Source: CAVQBP01 sp963740945 (GTDB lineage Bacteria > Bacteroidota > Ignavibacteria > Ignavibacteriales > Ignavibacteriaceae). From it: DNA of 64,000 nucleotides. This document shows, one piece after another, positions 36,842 to 47,001 of the stretch. The notes under the pieces were generated by a model. The model worked only from the letters and a program-made list of their open reading frames with translations, ran no database searches and was not told where the DNA came from. Within the stretch, counting starts at the first letter, position 1, and each line of letters opens with the position of its first letter. Location of the stretch: contig CAVUGE010000004.1 of the NCBI GenBank assembly GCA_963740945.1, forward strand, positions 1 through 64,000, in the 5' to 3' direction. Both the position numbers and the translations under genes were made by a program.

Positions 36842-37657
36842 ATGAGATTTACAATTATAATACTCTTCGGTTTATTAATTTCCGCCGGTTGTTCGGAGAA
36901 AAAAGGAAATAATATGAATAAAGGAACATCGATTGCTTCAAAGGAAGTTGATTATTCTTCAGACGGAACAACATTGAAAGGTTTTCTTGCGTATGATTCA
37001 AGCATAACAGGAAAGAGACCTGGAGTAATCGTTGTACATGAATGGTGGGGCTTAAATGATTATGCAAGGAAAAGAGCCGAAATGCTGGCTAAACTCGGAT
37101 ACGTAGCACTTGCCATTGATATGTATGGCGATGGAATAACAACCGAACATCCGGATGATGCGGGTAAATTTGCAACGGAAGTAATGCAGCATATGGATAC
37201 TGCCAGAGCTCGATTTAATGCAGGTCTCAAGCTCATTAAAGAAGAACCCGAGACCGATACCAGCAATATCGCGGCAATCGGATATTGTTTCGGGGGAGGG
37301 ATAGTATTGCGTATGGCTCTAAATGGGGATGATCTTAACGGAGTTGTAAGTTTTCACGGAGACCTTCCGACACAGCCGGTGAAAAATCCGCATGATGTAA
37401 AAGCAAAAATACTTGTATGCAACGGTGCAGCCGATCCGTTTAACCCGAAAGAAAAAGTAGATACATTTAAAAAAGAAATGGACAGTGCCGGTGTAGATTA
37501 TAAAGTAGTTAATTATCCGGGTGCAGTACACAGCTTTTCAAATCCTGCAGCGGACAGCATTGGTAAAAAATTCAATTTACCCCTGGCGTATAATAAGGAA
37601 GCCGATGAAAAAAGCTGGGCAGAAATGCAGGACTTTTTGCATCAGATATTTAAATAA
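36842..37657 (+). CDS. Dienelactone-hydrolase-family lipoprotein
   Basis: A 271-residue hydrolase with a lipoprotein signal: MRFTIIILFGLLISAGC, Cys at 17. The DLH fold is seen in HEWWGLNDYAR, the GYCFGGG nucleophile elbow (Cys as in true dienelactone hydrolases), the acid in NGAADPF and the late VHSF histidine. The real start is the ATG at 36842: GGAGG lies immediately before it, and the nine upstream codons from 36815 have no site. It probably acts at the outer surface. The neighbours give no pathway. Confidence 0.85.
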   Translation: MRFTIIILFGLLISAGCSEKKGNNMNKGTSIASKEVDYSSDGTTLKGFLAYDSSITGKRPGVIVVHEWWGLNDYARKRAEMLAKLGYVALAIDMYGDGITTEHPDDAGKFATEVMQHMDTARARFNAGLKLIKEEPETDTSNIAAIGYCFGGGIVLRMALNGDDLNGVVSFHGDLPTQPVKNPHDVKAKILVCNGAADPFNPKEKVDTFKKEMDSAGVDYKVVNYPGAVHSFSNPAADSIGKKFNLPLAYNKEADEKSWAEMQDFLHQIFK

Positions 37658-37684
37658 ACTCGAGATTAAGTTCCGTTATAAATG

Positions 37685-38176
37685 CTATTCAATAAATAAA
37701 TCTGCAGGAGAAGATTCGAAGACTTCATCGGCAGGCAGATCAGGATTTTGGGATGCGTTTACAGCCAGTTGATCGCATCTTTCATTTTCCGGATGCCCGT
37801 TATGACCTCTGACCCAGAAAAATTTAACTTCATGTTTTTGAAGCAAATCAAAGACTTCTTTCCATAAATCTGGATTTAATAATTTTTGGTTTTTTTTCCT
37901 TTTCCATCCTAAATTCTTCCAATTGAAAATCCATCCTAATTGCACAGCATCAACAATATATTTTGAATCGCTGTAGATATTTACTTTACATTTTTCTTTT
38001 AATGATTTTAATCCTTCTATGACAGCTTTTAATTCCATTCTGTTATTGGTAGTTTTTCTAAACCCGCCGGAAAGTTCCTTAATATTCTCCTTATATTTTA
38101 GAATAACTCCATAGCCTCCTGGACCCGGATTCCCGCTCGATGCACCGTCAGTATACATGTTAATCTCTTTCAGCAT
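37685..38176 (-). CDS. rnhA: Ribonuclease HI
   Basis: Degrades RNA in RNA-DNA hybrids. The four catalytic acids are D10 (YTDGAS), E48 (NRMELKA), D70 (IYSDSKY) and D135 (ERCDQLA). The GNPGPGGYG loop, the basic WKRKKNQK handle near 91-98 and the HxGHPENE segment (124-132) all fit; at 163 residues it is full length. It is convergent with the DLH gene and lies 10 bases after the FAH-family gene on the same strand, so those two are probably one transcript. Confidence 0.95.
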   Translation of the reverse strand: MLKEINMYTDGASSGNPGPGGYGVILKYKENIKELSGGFRKTTNNRMELKAVIEGLKSLKEKCKVNIYSDSKYIVDAVQLGWIFNWKNLGWKRKKNQKLLNPDLWKEVFDLLQKHEVKFFWVRGHNGHPENERCDQLAVNASQNPDLPADEVFESSPADLFIE

Positions 38177-38186
38177 TATTTATAAA

Positions 38187-38843
38187 TTAGATAACCGGGC
38201 AGTTTAATTTACCAATTCCGGTTAATTCCGCATTTATAATGTCACCCGGTTCAACTTTGCTTACCCCTTTAGGAGTCCCGGTGAAAATTAAATCTCCTTT
38301 TTCCAAAGTCATTAAAGAAGATATATAAGATACGATTTCGGCAGGATTGAAAATCATTTTATTCAGAGTATCTTTTTGCTTTATCGTGCCATTAACTGAA
38401 AGTGAAATTTCTTCATTTAAAGTAAGGGTGTAATCTTTTTTTAGTACAAAATCGGAAAGAACTGCGGAAGTATCGAAACATTTTGAAATTGTCCAGGGTT
38501 CTCCTTTCCCTTTTAATTTATTTTGAACATCCCTCAGGGTCATATCTAATCCGAGTCCGTAACCTACAATGGCATCTTCAGCATCTTTTTCATTTGCATC
38601 TTTTACTTTATTTCCGATTAATAAAACCAGTTCTACTTCATGGTGAAGATCATTCCCAAAAGAAGGTTTAACAATTTTATCGCCGGAATAAATAACTGCA
38701 GACACAGGTTTAAGAAATATTACAGGTTTTTCAGGAACTTCATTCCCCAATTCTTTAGCATGCTCAGCATAATTTCTTCCGACACATACTATCTTACCGA
38801 TGGTATATTCTTGAGAGGAGTTTTTAATCTTTATTGTTTTCAT
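38187..38843 (-). CDS. Fumarylacetoacetate-hydrolase-family protein
   Basis: A 218-residue FAH fold protein, close in size to the FAHD1/YcgM acylpyruvase-oxaloacetate decarboxylase group. Key pieces are VCVGRNYAEHAKELG, the metal-binding HHEVELVLLIG with two glutamates, GLDMTLRDVQ and LIFTGTPKGVSKVEPGD. The likely substrates are acylpyruvates, oxaloacetate or hydroxymuconate; which one cannot be told. It precedes rnhA by 10 bases. Confidence 0.85.
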   Translation of the reverse strand: MKTIKIKNSSQEYTIGKIVCVGRNYAEHAKELGNEVPEKPVIFLKPVSAVIYSGDKIVKPSFGNDLHHEVELVLLIGNKVKDANEKDAEDAIVGYGLGLDMTLRDVQNKLKGKGEPWTISKCFDTSAVLSDFVLKKDYTLTLNEEISLSVNGTIKQKDTLNKMIFNPAEIVSYISSLMTLEKGDLIFTGTPKGVSKVEPGDIINAELTGIGKLNCPVI

Positions 38844-38845
38844 AA

Positions 38846-38990
38846 AATTGTATGTGGTTTATAGTTTGTTGTATTTTGTTTGTCGTTTGACTTGTGTATT
38901 GTATGTTGTTTGTTGCAAAATTTAGGATGGAAATTAATAAAATGTATCGCTAACAACAAACTACTTACAATAGACAACAAACCATTAGCA
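38846..38990. repeat. TTTGTTGT/AACAACAAAC word repeat
   Basis: The 150-bp gap consists of TGTTGTTTGT-type words on the left and their complement (AACAACAAAC) on the right, so it also forms a loose long inverted repeat around 38925. It is non-coding. Confidence 0.5.
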
Positions 38991-38993
38991 AAA

Positions 38994-40250
38994 TTATGTT
39001 TTTTGCTTTTTCTTTTTCGCAGCAGGGAATAGTATATTATTCAGGATAAGCCTGTAACCCGGAGAGTTTTTATAAAGTGAAAGGTCGGTCGGAGGATCAC
39101 CTACCGAATGCTGGTAATCTTCTGGATCATGACCACCGTAGAAAGTGAAGGTACCCCTTCCGAAATTCCCGTGAATATATTTCACCTGGTCAGTCCCTTT
39201 TCTTTCCCCCATAATTATAATAGAAGGCTTTATAAATTCTTTTCTGAACATTGTTGTCTGTCCCATAAAACCTTTTATAACATTCACATGATCCTGAGTT
39301 AACATAGTCGGTACAGGATCATATTTTGCAGAAAAATCAAAAAGGGTGAAGTAATCGTTCGCAGGGTCACCTATTTCAGAAGGCTGAATATCAATATCAC
39401 TGTATTCATAAACATAAGGATTCATTTCAAGCTTAAAGTTTTGGAATGCAAGGGTATTTGAAAAATCAAGCTTTTCATTTGCATTAGGATCTGCAGCATC
39501 TCCGTCATACATTGAAGCACAAATATCGACATTTTGTGCAGCCAGTGCGATATCGTATGTGTCGGTAGCAGAGCACATCGCGAACAGAAAACCGCCCTGA
39601 CCAACATAGTTTTTAATAGTAAGGGCTACTGCTTTCATCATATCGGAGACTTTTTTATAGCCGTTTTTCTTTGCATCGTTTTCATATTCCATTTGCTGAT
39701 CTATATACCATTGAGCGTTACTGAAGCTTGCATAAAATTTTCCGTATTGTCCCGTAAAATCCTCATGGTGTAAATGAAGCCAATCATATTTGGAAAGGTC
39801 GCCGCGCAGAATTTCATCATTCCATATCTTTGTATATGGAACTTTCGCATATTCAAGTGCTAATGTAACCGCATCATCCCACGGCATAAAACCGGGAGGA
39901 ACATATACAGCAATTTTCGGAGCTTTTTCGAGACGCACTACATCCATATTATTATCATCACTCTGAACGGTTGAATATATCTCGGCAGCCTGAGATGCGG
40001 AAACCGGGTCAAATGCAACTCCTTCAATCCTGCATTCGGTAGCAACCCAATTATCATAATCGAGCATAAAGGAACCGCCCCTGTAGTTTAACAGCCAGTC
40101 CGCTTTTATCCCCTTAGTTAAAGCAATATAAGTAATCCCGTATGCCCTCAGATGATCTGTCTGCTTTAAATCCATATAAATTAAAATTTTGGATTGGGCA
40201 TACAAAGAAGTGAGAAAGAGAAATAGGAATAAGGATATTTTCTTTAGCAT
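38994..40250 (-). CDS. Secreted GATase-like protein, family often labelled asparagine synthetase B
   Basis: A 418-residue exported protein (signal MLKKISLFLFLFLTSLYAQ). It contains a Rossmann-like glutamine-amidotransferase-type segment (KIAVYVPPGFMPWDDA, YDWLHLHHEDF, GGFLFAMCSATDTYD, with AMCSATD at the usual nucleophile elbow) and ends with GRGTFTFYGGHDPEDYQ, as in periplasmic GATase-like proteins. In Bacteroidota such proteins are labelled asparagine synthetase B, but they lack the synthetase domain. The role is unknown. It lies downstream of clpX on the same strand, with a 48-bp gap holding a word repeat. Confidence 0.65.
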   Translation of the reverse strand: MLKKISLFLFLFLTSLYAQSKILIYMDLKQTDHLRAYGITYIALTKGIKADWLLNYRGGSFMLDYDNWVATECRIEGVAFDPVSASQAAEIYSTVQSDDNNMDVVRLEKAPKIAVYVPPGFMPWDDAVTLALEYAKVPYTKIWNDEILRGDLSKYDWLHLHHEDFTGQYGKFYASFSNAQWYIDQQMEYENDAKKNGYKKVSDMMKAVALTIKNYVGQGGFLFAMCSATDTYDIALAAQNVDICASMYDGDAADPNANEKLDFSNTLAFQNFKLEMNPYVYEYSDIDIQPSEIGDPANDYFTLFDFSAKYDPVPTMLTQDHVNVIKGFMGQTTMFRKEFIKPSIIIMGERKGTDQVKYIHGNFGRGTFTFYGGHDPEDYQHSVGDPPTDLSLYKNSPGYRLILNNILFPAAKKKKQKT

Positions 40251-40257
40251 ATCTAAA

Positions 40258-40292
40258 CAAGTTCATGTGTAAGGTCAAGAGCAAGAGCAAGT
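40258..40292. repeat. CAAGTTCA word repeat
   Basis: AACAAGTTCATG, AGAGCAAGAGC and AAGTTCAAAGC words fill the gap between clpX and the next gene. The same word family is at 45684-45720, 50468-50532 and 52921-52953. Confidence 0.5.
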
Positions 40293-40298
40293 TCAAAG

Positions 40299-41546
40299 CT
40301 AGGCAGATTTTCTATCTTCTAGATAAATTGGTTCTGCGCCTTCATCAACAACATCTCTGGTAATAACACACTTATCTATATTATCTTTATTGGGTAGTTC
40401 GTACATAACATCAAGCATAAATTCCTCAACAATAGCCCTTAAAGCTCTTGCGCCTGTCTTTCTTTCCATGGCTTTTAAAACTATTGCATCAATTGCAAAA
40501 GGATCGAACTCAAGTTCAATGCCTTCCATCATAAACAATTTCTTATACTGTTTTAAGATGGCATTTTTAGGCTCCGTTAAAATAGATTTAAAAGCTTCTT
40601 GGGATAAGGACTGCAATGGTGCAATTACGGGTATTCTGCCGATCAATTCGGGGATTAAACCGTATCTGAGAAGATCTTCGGGTAATATGTGTTTAATTAA
40701 TTCTTCATCTGCTTTCTTGCTCTTAAGTTCCGAAGAAAATCCCATTTTATTTTTATTTATTCTTGTAGCTATTATTTTATCGATACCATCGAATGCACCC
40801 CCTACTATAAATAATATATTTTTAGTATTTATATTTATTAAACTCTGTTCGGGATGTTTTCTTCCTCCTTTGGGCGGGACACCTGCAATAGTACCTTCCA
40901 GTATTTTCAATAATGCCTGCTGAACACCTTCACCGGATACATCCCTGGTAATTGAAGTGCTTTCACTTTTACGGGCAATTTTATCTATCTCATCTATATA
41001 TACAATTCCTTTTTGAGCTCTCTCAAGATTATAATCGGCTGCCTGTAATAAATGTACCAGGACAGTTTCAACATCGTCTCCAACGTACCCGGCTTCAGTT
41101 AATGTAGTAGCATCGGCTATTGCAAAAGGAACATCAAGTATTTTTGCTAATGTTTGAGCCAATAAGGTCTTGCCTACACCGGTCGGCCCTATTAATAAAA
41201 TATTGCTTTTTTCAATTTCAATGTCATCCAGCTCAAAAAAAGAAGACTTGGAGTTAATTCTTTTATAATGATTATAAACTGCAACAGATAAAACCTTCTT
41301 TGCCCGTTCCTGCCCGATTACATATTCATCCAGGGTCTTTTTAATCGACTCTGGAGTATGGTTCTGAAAACTTTTTGATTTATTATTTGTATATGCTGCT
41401 AAGTTGTTCTTCAAAATATCAACACTGCTTCCAATACAAATATCGCAGATATAGACATCGGGACCGGCAATCATGCTGCCTACTTCACTTCCGTCTCTCC
41501 CGCAAAATGAACACTTTACAATTTTCTGGTTTTGCTTTTTTGCCAT
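40299..41546 (-). CDS. clpX: ATP-dependent Clp protease ATP-binding subunit ClpX
   Basis: AAA+ unfoldase of the ClpXP protease, 415 residues. The N-terminal zinc domain has C12, C15, C34 and C37; the Walker A GPTGVGKT lies near 127, Walker B VYIDEID near 191, the pore loop GYVGDD near 165, and the ClpP-binding IGF-like segment is at the usual place (RINKNKMGFSS region). The first ATG gives the correct zinc spacing. clpP and tig are not nearby; the gene is alone with a TPR gene just upstream. Confidence 0.95.
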   Translation of the reverse strand: MAKKQNQKIVKCSFCGRDGSEVGSMIAGPDVYICDICIGSSVDILKNNLAAYTNNKSKSFQNHTPESIKKTLDEYVIGQERAKKVLSVAVYNHYKRINSKSSFFELDDIEIEKSNILLIGPTGVGKTLLAQTLAKILDVPFAIADATTLTEAGYVGDDVETVLVHLLQAADYNLERAQKGIVYIDEIDKIARKSESTSITRDVSGEGVQQALLKILEGTIAGVPPKGGRKHPEQSLININTKNILFIVGGAFDGIDKIIATRINKNKMGFSSELKSKKADEELIKHILPEDLLRYGLIPELIGRIPVIAPLQSLSQEAFKSILTEPKNAILKQYKKLFMMEGIELEFDPFAIDAIVLKAMERKTGARALRAIVEEFMLDVMYELPNKDNIDKCVITRDVVDEGAEPIYLEDRKSA

Positions 41547-41554
41547 TTTACTCT

Positions 41555-43396
41555 CTAACTTGTTTTATTCCTCAATTTTAATATCTCACTCCTAACTTCA
41601 TCAAGATATAATGAGTTAGGGAATTTTTCAAGTAGTTTTTCATACGCCTGTTCGGCCTTATTTGTTTCATTTAAACTAAATTGGTAAATCTTACCAATCA
41701 AATATAAGGCTTTATCGGCATAAATGTTTTTTTCACCTTCATCAACTATCAACTGGAGTAAATTTAAGGATTTATCGTAATTATTAAGCGCCAATTCCAT
41801 CTGGGCTTCTCTTAGCTGAGAAATACCTTGCAATAAAAATGCCTGAGGGTTAGAAGCAATTATTTTGAACTTATCAGCTGCTTCTTTGAATTTTTGCTGT
41901 TCAGCAAGAAACTCTGCGGAGGAAAAAAGTACAAGATTAGCCGAATCTTTGAAGGAAATATTCAAAATAAAGGAAAATTCGATAGCATCGTTAGCGGAAT
42001 TGTCTTTCAAATCATTGAAAATGGGATCCAATATTTTCCGTGCTTTTTCAAAATCACCTTTATAATAACTTATTTTAGAAAGCTGAAATGCAGCATAATT
42101 CCTTGTTTCTTCAGGTAGACGTGTATTTTCAAGGACTTTTGTATAGTTTTTTGCAGCGGAATCCAGATTACCGTTAAGTAAATTAATTTTGCATAATTCT
42201 GCATAAGCTGCGGCACCGAATTTAGAATACGGAGTTTTTTCAATTACAATATTAAAATATTTTTCAGCATCCTGAATATCATCCTGCCGGTAAAGCCTAA
42301 TTCTCCCGGCATTTAAGTATGCTTCAAACCCTGCTTCGGAATTAGGATAGATCTTAGGCAGCTCCAGGTAAGCGGAAATGACCTTTTCTTCATCATCTGA
42401 TTTACCGGATTTAATAAAATGAAACTGTTTCCAATCATCTGCAGAATCTTTTGATGTCAGATTAGCTTCCAGTGTTTTTGCATAACCTAATTTTGCCCTG
42501 GAAGCAAATGGAGAATCCGGATAGTTATTTATTATAAAATTGTAAGCATCTGCCGCAATTGAATATTGTTCTTCGTTGAAAATAAGTTCCGCAAAACCAT
42601 ACATTTCCAGCCCCTGGTTTTTATCATTGTTATCCAGATCTTTATATATATTAAAAGCTTCTTTATAAGATTTATTTTCAACATAAAGTCTTGCAAGAAT
42701 CTGATCAAAAGCTGTGTTATTCTTATTGCCGCTAAAATCCTTAAAAATTTCTATTGTCGATTTTAATGCTTCAGGTTTTTTAATATATGATAATAGTCTC
42801 GCCTGAACGGCATTAAGCTGCTTCGGATCGTTTGATAATATGCTGCAATATTCTTTTGCGGCATCCTTGTACTGCATTGTAACTGCATAAATATTCGCGA
42901 GGTCGTAAGAAAAATATTTAGGGTCATCAGATATTTTTTTGCCTTTATTCAAATATTCAATGGTTTTTTGAAAAGCCCTCATCTGGATTGCATAATTGGC
43001 AAAAATCCTGTAATTGCCGTCATTTGGGGGAAAGTTGTTTAATGCATCGTCCCATGTTTGGTATGCTTTATTTTCATCCCCTTTTAGATAATAGGTTGTT
43101 CCAAGCATTCCGTAAAGATTTATATTTGATGGTGAAGATTTAATTTGATTAGTAATCAATTGGATTGATGAATCATAGGCTTTCAATAAGACGTAAATTC
43201 TATTTAAAGCATCAAAAATCTGATAATTATTTGGCTGCTTCTTATACAAATCTTCATAAATCCCCTTTGCTTTTTCAAGTTCACCTGCTTGTTCATAATT
43301 TTGACCAAGCATATAAAAATTATTTAGATCATTATTTAATTGTGCAAAGCCAAAAGCGGAAAATAAAACTAAGGCAATTATTATTTTCAATTTCAT
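41555..43396 (-). CDS. Exported TPR-repeat protein
   Basis: A 613-residue protein with a signal peptide (MKLKIIIALVLFSAFGFAQ) and many tetratricopeptide repeats, read throughout the chain as paired helices with patterns like YEQAGELEKAKGIYEDLY and IYQFSLNETNKAEQAYEKLL. The C-terminal part resembles YbgF/BamD-type TPR proteins (KFPNSLYLDEVR). It probably scaffolds an envelope complex; partner not known. It ends nine bases before clpX, so the two may be one transcript. Confidence 0.8.
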   Translation of the reverse strand: MKLKIIIALVLFSAFGFAQLNNDLNNFYMLGQNYEQAGELEKAKGIYEDLYKKQPNNYQIFDALNRIYVLLKAYDSSIQLITNQIKSSPSNINLYGMLGTTYYLKGDENKAYQTWDDALNNFPPNDGNYRIFANYAIQMRAFQKTIEYLNKGKKISDDPKYFSYDLANIYAVTMQYKDAAKEYCSILSNDPKQLNAVQARLLSYIKKPEALKSTIEIFKDFSGNKNNTAFDQILARLYVENKSYKEAFNIYKDLDNNDKNQGLEMYGFAELIFNEEQYSIAADAYNFIINNYPDSPFASRAKLGYAKTLEANLTSKDSADDWKQFHFIKSGKSDDEEKVISAYLELPKIYPNSEAGFEAYLNAGRIRLYRQDDIQDAEKYFNIVIEKTPYSKFGAAAYAELCKINLLNGNLDSAAKNYTKVLENTRLPEETRNYAAFQLSKISYYKGDFEKARKILDPIFNDLKDNSANDAIEFSFILNISFKDSANLVLFSSAEFLAEQQKFKEAADKFKIIASNPQAFLLQGISQLREAQMELALNNYDKSLNLLQLIVDEGEKNIYADKALYLIGKIYQFSLNETNKAEQAYEKLLEKFPNSLYLDEVRSEILKLRNKTS

Positions 43397-43581
43397 ATTT
43401 CAAAAATAACAAATATGAAAAGTCCATCAAGGGGATAAAATAGGAAGAATTTCGAGTGGAAATGATAGGATGAATAGATGAATGATTGAATGGATGTGGT
43501 TTTGACTTGGAGTTAAGACGTTTTCAGAAGTTGGAAACAATATAGATTAGATTATTTTTCCTATATTATCTTTTGTATTTG

Positions 43582-43675
43582 AAAGATGACATCTTTATTT
43601 TTTTAAAAGGTTTTATATGAACTTACATTTTAATTAAAAAACGAAATGATTTTTCTTTTTAAAGATGTCATCTTT
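43582..43675 (+). repeat. MITE/BIME-like element, copy D
   Basis: A 94-bp copy with exact ends at 43582-43596 and 43661-43675, in the 358-bp divergent gap between the TPR and NTF2-like genes. Upstream of it (43440-43500) is a drifting GAATAGATGAATGATTG word block. No other feature is seen. Confidence 0.82.
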
Positions 43676-43754
43676 ATATCTGCTTAACTCAAATTAATTC
43701 TATATGCTAATTTAATAAGATCTTAATTTTGATAGAAATTTTTATTAGGCCAAA

Positions 43755-44177
43755 ATGAAAAAAAAAGAATCTAAAGAATTTATAGAGAACAACAGGGATG
43801 AGATATTAAATATCATTAAAAATATTAACAAAACCTGGCTGGAAGGGAGAACGGAAGATTTAAGAAGATTCTTCCATAATGATATAATAGCTATTTCACC
43901 GGACTATAAAAACAGACTGGAAGGGATTGAAAGTGTAATAAAAAGTTATAAAGATTTTTTTGAAAACTCCAAAACCTATGAATTTGAAGAATCTGACTTC
44001 CATATTCAGATCTTCGACAAAACTGTAACGGCAGATTATTTATTTCAAATTACTTATGAAATCAATAATAAAAAGTATACCGGAAGCGGCAGGGAAGTCT
44101 GGGTTTTTTCAAAAACTGATAAATGGCTGGGGGTATGGAGATTTATTGCAAATATTTCTGAAAAGGAAATAAATTGA
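43755..44177 (+). CDS. NTF2-like (SnoaL/DUF4440) protein
   Basis: A 140-residue cone-shaped fold protein of the SnoaL/DUF4440 type: LEGRTEDLRRFFHNDIIAISPDY early, then FEESDFHIQIFDKTVTADYLF and WVFSKTDKWLGVWRFI at the end. Such proteins bind or isomerise small ligands; the substrate cannot be told. It is probably monocistronic, with a word block and a weak ribosome site before the next gene. Confidence 0.75.
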   Translation: MKKKESKEFIENNRDEILNIIKNINKTWLEGRTEDLRRFFHNDIIAISPDYKNRLEGIESVIKSYKDFFENSKTYEFEESDFHIQIFDKTVTADYLFQITYEINNKKYTGSGREVWVFSKTDKWLGVWRFIANISEKEIN

Positions 44178-44385
44178 AATCGATAGATGTCAGCAAAAAT
44201 TAGAATTTATCAATTAGATTTTAATGGCTTGGGTTTTATTCCTTCAAACATTCATCCATTCATTCTCCAATGACGGAACAATTTACAAATTTATAATAAT
44301 GCAATACCTGAAGAAATTTTTTCTTAAATAACTTATTTTGTAAATTCTTTTTCTAAATATCCTTAAAAAATTATTACAGCAATAT

Positions 44386-45678
44386 ATGGAAAACAGAAGC
44401 TCCTTCCCTAAAGTATTCTGGATAGCCAATACAATAGAAATTCTCGAAAGATTTGCTTATTACGGAATCTATATGGGTTTCGGTATATATATGGAATATC
44501 TCGGATATACAAAAGCAGAACTGGGAATAGTTCAAAGTATATTTTTATTATTTTCATATGTAACACCGGTTATTTCCGGTACATTTGCAGACAGGTACGG
44601 ATTTAAGAAAGTTTTAATCGTTTCATATTTAGCTTATTTGCCCTCAATCCTTCTTTTAATGATTACAAAATCTTTTTCCGGGATCGCTCTTACAATGCTC
44701 AGCATTGGTTTAGCTGCGGGAATTTTTAAGCCATTAATTTCAGGTACAGTCAGGGTTGTAACGGACAAAACCAATAAAACTCTCGGCTTCGGTATCTTTT
44801 ATGCTATGGTAAATATAGGTGCATCATTCGGACCGATTGTAGCAGGGAACCTTAGAGCAATTTCGTGGAATTACGCTTTTTTAGCCGCTGCAATAGGAAT
44901 AATAGCAATGCTGCTGATTACGATTTTTTTCTATAAAGAGCCTCCCCGCGATTTTGAAGGTGTAAGTCTCGTACAAAAATTTAAGGATATGGGAGTTGCT
45001 CTTTCGGACTATAAATTTTTAATATTTCTAATTTTACTTGGAATATTTTTTTGGCTCCCTTTCTGGTCTTTTTTTAATCTTCTTGCAATCTATATCGATA
45101 AAAATTTAGATACTTTAAGTTTATACCAATCGTTAAAAGGAATTTTCGGAACCGGATTTGCAGGTATTTTTTCAGAAGAAACAGGAAACGGAACAAGAAG
45201 AGTTCTCGGTGAAACGATTGCAAATACCGGCTATGTTATCATTATTCTCCAGCTTATTATTTCAAGAATATTTGAAAAGTTTAAGGCATTACCATCATTT
45301 TTGTTCGGATTATTAGTTACGGGTATAAGCTTCCTTGTAATAGCATATGCAGAGATAGGGGCTTCGGAATGGATATTTTTTGGAATATTCTTATTTGCTG
45401 TCGGTGAAATGATTTGTTCGCCCAGAATACAGGAATATATTACCTGGATTGCACCTAAAGAAAAAGCCGGACTATATATGGGTTCAAATTTTTTAGCAAC
45501 AGGATTAGGGGGTGCATTAAGCGGTGTAATATACACGTCGCTATATGGCTATTTCAGGGACACCCTAAATCACCCGGAATATGTGTGGTATACTTTAGCG
45601 GCAAATATCTTTATCGGAATTTTAGCCCTTTTCATTTTTACTAAAACATTAGGCGAATTTAAAGAACTAGAAGAATAG
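44386..45678 (+). CDS. MFS transporter, peptide-transporter-like
   Basis: A 430-residue inner-membrane transporter with about 12 hydrophobic segments. The opening FWIANTIEILERFAYYG resembles the ExxERFxYYG motif of proton-coupled oligopeptide (POT) transporters, and GTFADRYGFKKVL is the MFS loop 2-3 motif. Substrate likely a peptide or small metabolite, but POT hallmarks are incomplete. It is convergent with the broken aldo/keto reductase gene. Confidence 0.78.
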   Translation: MENRSSFPKVFWIANTIEILERFAYYGIYMGFGIYMEYLGYTKAELGIVQSIFLLFSYVTPVISGTFADRYGFKKVLIVSYLAYLPSILLLMITKSFSGIALTMLSIGLAAGIFKPLISGTVRVVTDKTNKTLGFGIFYAMVNIGASFGPIVAGNLRAISWNYAFLAAAIGIIAMLLITIFFYKEPPRDFEGVSLVQKFKDMGVALSDYKFLIFLILLGIFFWLPFWSFFNLLAIYIDKNLDTLSLYQSLKGIFGTGFAGIFSEETGNGTRRVLGETIANTGYVIIILQLIISRIFEKFKALPSFLFGLLVTGISFLVIAYAEIGASEWIFFGIFLFAVGEMICSPRIQEYITWIAPKEKAGLYMGSNFLATGLGGALSGVIYTSLYGYFRDTLNHPEYVWYTLAANIFIGILALFIFTKTLGEFKELEE

Positions 45679-45683
45679 AAATA

Positions 45684-45720
45684 CATGTTCAAATGCAGGT
45701 GCAAGTTCAAGTGCAAGACG
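45684..45720. repeat. CAAGTTCAAGTG word repeat
   Basis: ATGTTCAAATGCAGG, TGCAAGTTCAAGTGCAAG type words begin five bases after the MFS stop codon. Confidence 0.5.
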
Positions 45721-45789
45721 AAAAGAAAAAGGTTTTCTATATCCTGCAAAATTTCTATAAAGATTTAATTAAGTATTGAGTAAGATAAT

Positions 45790-46784
45790 TTAACTTATAA
45801 GTTCAACCTTATTCAATTCTTTAGTAATACGGTCTATTTCTTCGGAGCTTAAATTTATATCGGCAGCTTTGGCATTTTCTTTTGCCTGTTTTGAGTTTCT
45901 GGCACCCACAAGCGTTATTGTAATTCCGGGTTGTTCCAGAGTCCAGCGAATAACTATCTGTGCAAGAGTAGCGTTTTTCTCATTGGCTAATGGCTTAATT
46001 TTATCCAGGAAAGCATTTATACGTTTAATATTTTCATCTTTAAAGTAGAACGAATCATTTCTAAGATCACCTTCATTAAATTTTTGACCTGGTTTCATTT
46101 TGCCTGTAAGTATCCCTAACTGTAAAGGACTGTAAGCTAAAATTGATTTTTTATTTTCAATTGCATATGGTATTAATTTTTTTTCAATCCCCCTCCTCAG
46201 CATACTGTAAGGGACTTGATCTGACATAAGGCAGATATATTTTTCAGCCTCTTTCATTAATGATGCATCATAATTACATACTCCGGCATATCTTACCTTT
46301 CCATCTTTAATAAGCTGACTTACGGCTTCCATTGTTTCCTGTACAGATGTGGTAGGATCAGGCCAATGAATTTGATACAGATCTATATAATCCGTATTAA
46401 GCCTGCGGAGACTTTTTTCACATTCTTCAATGATACTCTCTTTTGAGGCATATTTATAAATATTAATGTTCTTTCCGTCGTTATTAGTAGTTTTGAAATA
46501 GAACTCTCCTTTTTCCAAATCCCATCTTAAACCGTATTTAGTTAAAATTTGAATTTTATCGCGTGGAAAAATACTAATAGCTTCACCTACAATTTCTTCA
46601 CTTGTACCCTGTCCATAGATAGGGGCCGTATCAATAGAAGTTATCCCGAATCGTAAGCTGTTCTTATTGCGTTAACTGCCTCATTCCGTTCAGTTCCTCC
46701 CCACATCCATCCCCCTGCAGCCCACGCACCGAATGTTACTGCAGATAAATTTAAATCTGAACCATTTAATTTTCTATATTCCAT
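45790..46784 (-). pseudogene. Aldo/keto reductase, one-base frameshift
   Basis: The 3' frame (45790-46518) gives an aldo/keto reductase C-terminal part with IDLYQIHWPDP, the catalytic-region histidine, and GITITLVGARNSKQ. Upstream, the ATG at 46784 opens MEYRKLNGSDLNLSAVTFG and reaches AYDSG, then stops; one extra base in the GGG at about 46644 restores GITSIDTAPIYGQG and joins EEIVGEAISIFP to the rest. Restored length is 331 residues, the family norm, with D and Y of the catalytic tetrad (TAPIYG) included. The unbroken 3' frame starts internally at an ATG and would be inactive. Confidence 0.85.
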
Positions 46785-47001
46785 TTTTCTATCCTTTCTT
46801 TATTCCAAATTTTATATAAAGATTGATTAAACTCTTTGTATTAAATCACAAAATTATTGGATAGAAAACTTTATGACAAACATGAGCTTAAAATTATATA
46901 ACTAATACTATCCCTTGATGCGATAGCATAGGTAAATACTAAGTTTATTGGATCATTATAAAGCTTTAGAAAATAATATTGAATTAATAACTTTTATTAA
47001 T

